64,000 nucleotides of DNA. Origin: Ga0077560 sp046330435 (lineage in GTDB: Bacteria; Actinomycetota; Thermoleophilia; Miltoncostaeales; Miltoncostaeaceae). The first letter of the stretch is position 1. The number at the start of each line of letters is the position of its first letter. Position numbers and translations under genes: made by a program. Below are positions 59,537-64,000 of this stretch, one piece after another. The notes under the pieces were generated by a model. It made no database searches and had not been told where the DNA came from. It saw nothing but the letters and a program-made list of their open reading frames with translations. The stretch spans positions 186,001 to 250,000 of the forward strand of contig JAXLST010000007.1 of NCBI GenBank assembly GCA_046330435.1, read 5' to 3'.

Positions 59537-61090
59537 TCAGACGTCCCCGAGGACGGACATGGCCGCGTTCCTGCCGGGAACGCCGCTCACGCCGCCCCCG
59601 CGGACCGCCCCCGCGCCGCACAGCACCACCCCGGGCCACCCGGTCTCGACGCCCCAGGTCCCGGCCAGCGCGGGATCGTCCGCGAACGGCCACGACAGGT
59701 CGCGGTGGAAGATGTGCCCGCCGGGCATCCCGAGCTCGCGCTCCAGGTCCAGGGGCGTGTGGGCCTCGATGCACGGCCGGCCCTCGGCGTCCAGCGCCAG
59801 GCAGTCCGCGAGGGGTTCCTCCAGGTGGCGGTCGAGTCCCGCGACGCACCGCGCCACCGCGTCGTCCCGCGCGGCGTCGTGGTCGCCGGCGAAGCACTCC
59901 GGGGGCATGTGCAGGCCGAACAGGGTGAGCGTGTGCGCCCCCGACGCGGCGAGCTCGGGGGACAGGATGCCGGGGTCGGTGAGGCTGTGGCAGTACACCT
60001 CGAACGGCGGCCGCGACGGGATGCGCCCCGAGGCGGCCTCACGGTGCGCGCCCGCCAGGGCTGCGTAGCCCTCGTCCACGTGCAGGGTCCCCGCGAAGGC
60101 GTCCTCCGGCGCCACGCCGGACCGCAGGCGCGGGAGCCGGCGCAGCAGCATGTTCACCTTCAGCTGGCCGCCCTTCGGCGGAGGGCCGGGGTCCTCGCCC
60201 ATGAGCCGGGCCAGGACGTGCGGCGCGACGTTCGCCACCACATGGCCGGCCGCGACGGTCGTCTCGCGGTCCCCGGTGCGCACCACCACCTCGCGCTCCG
60301 CGCCGTCCGCGCGCACGGCCACGACCTCCGCCGATGCGGCGAGCTCCGCCCCCGCGGCCCGCGCGGCGCTCTCCAGCGCGGCGGTGAGCGCCCCCATGCC
60401 GCCCTCGGGGACCCGCCACAGGCCGGTGCCGTCGCCGATGACGTGGTAGAGGAAGCAGCGGTTCTGGGCCAGGTCCGGGTCGTGCGCGTCCCGGACCGTC
60501 CCGATGAGCGCGTCGGTGAGGACCACCCCGCGCACCAGGTCGTCGGCGAACGCCGCCTCCACGGCCTCGCCGATGGGGCGCTCCACCACCGCGTCCCAGA
60601 TCGCGTCGTCGCCCACCCGCGCCCGCACGGCCGCCCGGGTGGGCAGCGGTTCCAGCAGCGTCGGGAACACGGCCCGGGCGAGCCGCTCCGTCGCGGCGCC
60701 GAACGCCGTCCATGCGTCGTGCTCGGCATCCGAGCCGGTGAGGGCCCGGAACCCGGCCCGCGTGGCCGCCGGGTCGGTGTGGTCCACCAGCAGGCCGGTG
60801 TGCCGGCCGTCGCGCTCCATTGGGCTGTACGAGGCGATGCGGCGCGGCATGAGCCGCACCCGCACGCCCAGCTCGTCCATGATGCGGCGCGGCATGAGGC
60901 TCACCAGGTACGCGTACCGCGACAGGCGGGCGTCGACGCCCGGGAAGACCCGCTCGCTCACCGCGGCGCCGCCCATCACGGCACGCCGTTCGCAGACCAG
61001 CACCGAGCGGCCCGCGCGGGCCAGGTAGGCGGCGGCGACCAGGCCGTTGTGGCCCCCGCCGACCACGACCGCGTCGTAGCGGGATCGCAT
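59537..61090 (-). CDS. CrtI/phytoene-desaturase-like FAD oxidoreductase
   Basis: The 517-residue protein opens with the FAD-binding VVVGGGHNGLVAAAYLARAG and has GGMGALTAAL in the middle and GAGAVRGGGVSGVPGRNAA at the end, typical of the CrtI-like branch of amine-oxidase-type flavoproteins. The substrate cannot be inferred; carotenoid genes are absent from the window. Its ATG is divergent from an MFS gene, 28 bp away. Confidence 0.85.
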   Translation of the reverse strand: MRSRYDAVVVGGGHNGLVAAAYLARAGRSVLVCERRAVMGGAAVSERVFPGVDARLSRYAYLVSLMPRRIMDELGVRVRLMPRRIASYSPMERDGRHTGLLVDHTDPAATRAGFRALTGSDAEHDAWTAFGAATERLARAVFPTLLEPLPTRAAVRARVGDDAIWDAVVERPIGEAVEAAFADDLVRGVVLTDALIGTVRDAHDPDLAQNRCFLYHVIGDGTGLWRVPEGGMGALTAALESAARAAGAELAASAEVVAVRADGAEREVVVRTGDRETTVAAGHVVANVAPHVLARLMGEDPGPPPKGGQLKVNMLLRRLPRLRSGVAPEDAFAGTLHVDEGYAALAGAHREAASGRIPSRPPFEVYCHSLTDPGILSPELAASGAHTLTLFGLHMPPECFAGDHDAARDDAVARCVAGLDRHLEEPLADCLALDAEGRPCIEAHTPLDLERELGMPGGHIFHRDLSWPFADDPALAGTWGVETGWPGVVLCGAGAVRGGGVSGVPGRNAAMSVLGDV

Positions 61091-61118
61091 GGCGGTGATC
61101 CTCTCACCCGCGCAGGGC

Positions 61119-62378
61119 ATGATGCGGGAGATGGCACCGATCCCCAGCGTCCTTCGGATCCCCGGGTTCCGGCGGTTCTGGCTGGCGTCGCTGGCGTCGA
61201 ACTGCGGCAGCTGGCTGCAGATCGTCGCGTCGGGCTGGCTCATCCTGCGGCTCACCGGTTCGCCGGCCGCCGTGGGCGCGCTCGCGCTCGTCGCGCGCGG
61301 CCCGGCGTTCGTGCTGTCCACGTTCGGCGGCCAGCTCGCCGACCGCTACGACCGGCGGGTGATCGGCATCTGGACGTTCGCGCTGCAGGGGGTGGCGGCG
61401 GCGGGCATGGCGGTGATGTCCGCGCTCGGCGTGCTGGGCGTCTGGGTGATCTACGTCCTCACGTTCGCCCTGGGCGTGGGGTTCGCGCTGGGCCTGCCCG
61501 CGATCCTGGCGACGGTCCCGGCGCTGGTCCCGGCGGAGCGGCTCTCGCAGGCCGTGTCGCTGAACGCCGCGGGCATCAACGTCGCGCGGTTCGCCGGCCC
61601 GGCGATCGGCGGCGGGCTGTTCGCATGGCTCGGCCCCACGTGGTGCTTCGCGGTGAACGCCACCTCGTTCCTGGCGCTCATCTGGGTGCTCGCCCGCGTG
61701 GACCTGCGCGAGCACGGCACGCGCGGGCGCGGGGTGGCCATGCGGGCCGCCCTGTCGGTGGCGCGCCACGACCCGGGCATCCGCCGCCTGCTGCTGGGCA
61801 TGACCGGGTTCGCGGCGTTCGCCTCGCCCATCCAGGAGCTCGCGCCGGTGGTGGCGGAGCGCCTGGGGGCGGGTCCCGGCGGCCTCGGGATCCTGCTGGG
61901 GGCGATGGGCGGCGGGGCGCTCCTGGGCGCGTGGCTCCTGGAGCGGCTCCACGCCCGCGGGCTGCGGCGCGGCACCGCCCTTCCCCTGGCGACGATGGTG
62001 TTCGGCGTCGGGATGCTGGCCCTCTCCGCCGCCCCGGTGCTGGCCGCGGGGATCGCGGCGATGGCGTTCTGCGGGGCCTTCTGGATATGGCTGTTCATCG
62101 CCACCAACACGGCGGTCCAGCTGCGGTCGCCCCTGTCGATGGTGGGGCGCATGCTGGGCCTCTACCAGCTCGCGGTGATCGGCCCGATCGCGCTCGGTTC
62201 GCTGGGCGCCGGCATCCTGGCCGACCTCGTGGGCATCCGCTGGAGCCTCGCGGCGTGCGCGGCCGTGCTGGTCGCCGCGGGGGGATGGGGCCTGGCGCAC
62301 CCGGTGCCGGAGATCGACGCCGGGCGCGCGCCCGACCCCGTCAGCCCTGCGGCACCCGCGGCACCACCCCCGAGATGA
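61119..62378 (+). CDS. MFS transporter
   Basis: The protein (about 415-419 residues) has twelve hydrophobic segments in two blocks and the MFS loop motif GGQLADRYDRRVI after helix 2. It resembles the DHA3/enterobactin-exporter-like family (FWLASLASNCGSWLQIVASG at the start). Three in-frame ATGs (61119, 61122, 61131) are possible starts. It ends convergently with the SDR gene, with a 38-bp overlap. Substrate unknown. Confidence 0.87.
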   Translation: MMREMAPIPSVLRIPGFRRFWLASLASNCGSWLQIVASGWLILRLTGSPAAVGALALVARGPAFVLSTFGGQLADRYDRRVIGIWTFALQGVAAAGMAVMSALGVLGVWVIYVLTFALGVGFALGLPAILATVPALVPAERLSQAVSLNAAGINVARFAGPAIGGGLFAWLGPTWCFAVNATSFLALIWVLARVDLREHGTRGRGVAMRAALSVARHDPGIRRLLLGMTGFAAFASPIQELAPVVAERLGAGPGGLGILLGAMGGGALLGAWLLERLHARGLRRGTALPLATMVFGVGMLALSAAPVLAAGIAAMAFCGAFWIWLFIATNTAVQLRSPLSMVGRMLGLYQLAVIGPIALGSLGAGILADLVGIRWSLAACAAVLVAAGGWGLAHPVPEIDAGRAPDPVSPAAPAAPPPR

Positions 62379-63144
62379 CCCACTCGGTCATCCGCCGGGA
62401 CGCCTCGGGGTTGGCCGTGAGGGGGAACACCCGCGCGGGAAGGCGCACGTGCCGGCGCTCGCGCTCCACGGCGCTCACGACGGCGCGCGTGAGCCGCTCG
62501 ATGGGCGTGTCCCGGACGATCCCGAGCTTCTTCAGCCGGTTCCAGGAGTCCCGGAACGGCGGGTAGGCCATCGCGGCGTCGGTCATGTCGGTGGGCTGGA
62601 CGATGCCCACCTCCACCACCGTCGTCCGCACCGGGAGCCCGCGCAGCTCGGCGCGCAGGGCCGCGGTGAAGTGCGTGAGCCCGGCCTTCGTGGCCGAGTA
62701 GACCCCCAGGCCGGGGACGCACCCGCACCCGGCGATCGACGAGATGTTGACGATGTGGCCCGCGCCGCGTTCCACCATCCCGGGGATCGCCTGGCGGGAC
62801 AGCTCCACCGGTGCGATGAGGTTCACCGCGATGGTCTGCCGAACGCGCTCCGGGGTGAGGGACGTGAACAGCCCCACGCTGTCGAGCCCGGCGTTGTTCA
62901 CCAGCACGTCCACCGGGCCGGTCGCGGCCTCGGCCCGGGCGACGAGCCCGTCGAGGTCGGCGGGGTCCGCGAGGTCCGCGGTGAGGGCGGTGCCGCCGGT
63001 GCGCGAGGCGACCTCCGCGAGGGCGTCGGCCGAGCGGGCGACGAGGGTCACCCGCGCCCCCTTCGCCGCCATCGCCTCCGCGATGGAGGCGCCGATACCG
63101 CGTGACGCGCCGGTCACCAGGACGTGACGGCCGTTCAGCTCCAT
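62341..63144 (-). CDS. Short-chain dehydrogenase/reductase
   Basis: The 267-residue SDR has TGASRGIGASIAEAM, NNAGLDSVG, NISSIAG and the catalytic YSATK. It likely reduces or oxidises a lipid or small-molecule carbonyl with NAD(P)H. The C-terminus (RLPARVFPLTANPEA) resembles members acting on fatty substrates. Its 3' end overlaps the MFS gene by 38 bp. Confidence 0.9.
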   Translation of the reverse strand: MELNGRHVLVTGASRGIGASIAEAMAAKGARVTLVARSADALAEVASRTGGTALTADLADPADLDGLVARAEAATGPVDVLVNNAGLDSVGLFTSLTPERVRQTIAVNLIAPVELSRQAIPGMVERGAGHIVNISSIAGCGCVPGLGVYSATKAGLTHFTAALRAELRGLPVRTTVVEVGIVQPTDMTDAAMAYPPFRDSWNRLKKLGIVRDTPIERLTRAVVSAVERERRHVRLPARVFPLTANPEASRRMTEWVISGVVPRVPQG

Positions 63145-63425
63145 GTCGTGCTCCCAAGCCGGGGTGGGAGGACGTCCGGGCGGACGCCCGGTGCGGCGTG
63201 TGCCTGCGGCCTCCACCCACCGGGGAGGGTGGTTCCGTCCACCCAGGGTGTCGCCCATCGGCAGCGCCGCCGCACCTGGCCCGGGGATGTTGACGCGCCG
63301 ATGGGGGTGTTGCACCGGGGGTTTCCCCAGGTTTGCCCCCCGGTGGGGGACCGATGCGGGGCCCCGGGGCGGTGTGGTCCTTCGGAGGGGTGCCGAAGGC
63401 ATACGCTTCTCATACGGTGCGTGGA
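63145..63425. promoter_or_regulatory. 281-bp gap with three inverted repeats before the STAND/LuxR gene
   Basis: Three inverted repeats occur: CCCATCGG/CCGATGGG (63254-63261 and 63298-63305), CACCGGGGG/CCCCCGGTG (63313-63321 and 63337-63345) and CCTTCGG/CCGAAGG (63379-63385 and 63393-63399). TACGCT at 63402-63407 is a possible -10 for the gene at 63426. The divergent SDR promoter also lies here. No coding frame is convincing. Confidence 0.5.
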
Positions 63426-64000
63426 ATGAGCCGACTCGTGGGGCGCGTGCCCGAACGGGCACGGATCGAACATCTCCTCGCCGGTGCGCTGGAGGGGCGC
63501 AGCGGTGCCCTGGTGCTGCGCGGCGACCCCGGCATCGGGAAGTCGGCCCTGCTGGACGAGGCGGTGCGGTCGGCGGGCGGCATGGCGGTCCTGCGGGTGG
63601 CGGGGCTCCAGCCGGCGGCCAACGTCCCCTTCGCCGCCCTCGGCGAGCTGCTGCGGCCGCACCTGGGGCTCCTCGACGCCCTGCCCGGCCCGCAGGCCAC
63701 GGCCCTGCGGGCGGCGCTGGGGCGGGACCGGGCCGAGGAGACCGACCGGTTCGCCGTCTACGCCGGCGCGCTGGGGCTGCTGGGCGCCCTCGCCGAGCAG
63801 GGGCCGGTGCTCGTTGCGGTGGATGACGCGCACTGGCTGGACCCGGGCTCCGCGGAGGCGCTGGTGTTCGCCGCCCGCCGCGTCGACGCCGAGGGCGTCG
63901 TGCTCCTGTTCACCGCGCTGACGGACGATGACGGGGCGTTCGCGGCCGAGGACCTCGCGCAGCTCACCCTCCAGGGGCTCACGCCCGAGGAGGCGGCCCG
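63426..64000 (+). CDS. STAND/LuxR-type AAA ATPase regulator, N-terminal part
   Basis: The frame starts MSRLVGRVPERARIEHLLAG and continues past the window edge (191 codons visible). It shows a Walker A RGDPGIGKSALL near residue 33 and a Walker B VLVAVDDAHWLD near 127, the pattern of large STAND ATPases that end in a LuxR HTH, as in MalT-like actinobacterial regulators. The DNA-binding part is outside the window, so the regulator call is by family resemblance. Confidence 0.85.
   Translation, partial: MSRLVGRVPERARIEHLLAGALEGRSGALVLRGDPGIGKSALLDEAVRSAGGMAVLRVAGLQPAANVPFAALGELLRPHLGLLDALPGPQATALRAALGRDRAEETDRFAVYAGALGLLGALAEQGPVLVAVDDAHWLDPGSAEALVFAARRVDAEGVVLLFTALTDDDGAFAAEDLAQLTLQGLTPEEAA

Noticed and set aside
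1..64000. CRISPR arrays, tRNA or rRNA genes, integrases, transposases, phage or toxin-antitoxin modules
   Set aside because: None could be recognised on either strand; the only repeats are the inverted elements listed.

Overview
The window is GC-rich and gene-dense, with many 4-bp start/stop overlaps and frequent GTG/TTG starts. Its content points to a flagellated actinobacterium: DUF2510 protein, LLM-type oxidoreductase, NarL-type two-component pair, L,D-transpeptidase and YgfZ/Sir2 genes sit beside FliR/FlhB/FlhA/FlhF and CheB/R/A/C/D. A lineage such as the Thermoleophilia fits, but this is inferred from gene content only; there is no rRNA or other decisive marker. No tRNA, rRNA, CRISPR array, transposase or phage gene was seen.

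Layout. 1-16.9 kb is the end of a large motility/chemotaxis cluster: fliR (5' end outside the window), cheB, an inserted ECF sigma/membrane-partner pair, cheR, a reverse-strand yyaC-like gene, cheA-cheC-cheD, a 1.1-kb non-coding patch with a long imperfect inverted repeat, then flhB-flhA-flhF, a PilZ gene and four uncharacterised small genes. 17-26.6 kb is mixed: L,D-transpeptidase, TfoX-C protein and HflX GTPase, lipoprotein, HtpX protease, a membrane histidine kinase with a structured leader plus its NarL regulator, a DUF2510 membrane protein, a winged-helix regulator and a CNNM/CBS membrane protein. 26.8-29.5 kb is a NitT/TauT-type ABC importer. 29.5-33.5 kb holds ParA and FtsZ in one operon, then gamma-glutamyltransferase. 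33.5-41.7 kb carries YgfZ, a LON-domain protein, HisC, an LLM oxidoreductase, threonine dehydratase, a YCII protein, an SRPBCC protein, leucyl aminopeptidase and an enoyl-CoA hydratase.

41.8-46.4 kb is a translation and one-carbon block: rpmE, prfA, an unknown gene, prmC, a small zinc-finger gene and glyA. 46.4-51.7 kb has Sir2, a small membrane protein, a VOC protein, upp, an SDR and a WecA/TagO-like transferase. 51.8-59 kb is a complete F1Fo ATP synthase operon (AtpI-like gene, then B-E-F-H-A-G-D-C). 59-64 kb has a SnoaL-like protein, a CrtI-like oxidoreductase, an MFS transporter, an SDR and the start of a large STAND/LuxR-type ATPase that leaves the window.

How parts work together. FliR/FlhB/FlhA form the flagellar export gate, FlhF and PilZ would set placement or braking, and CheA/B/R/C/D form a sensory adaptation core of the CheC-CheD type; CheY, CheW and receptors are not in the window. 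The points most worth a second look are the long inverted repeat at 8.3-8.8 kb, the ParA-FtsZ operon, the YyaC-like gene inside the chemotaxis cluster, the uncharacterised trio at the end of the flagellar operon, and several genes with unusual starts. All calls come from reading the sequence; no database search was run.
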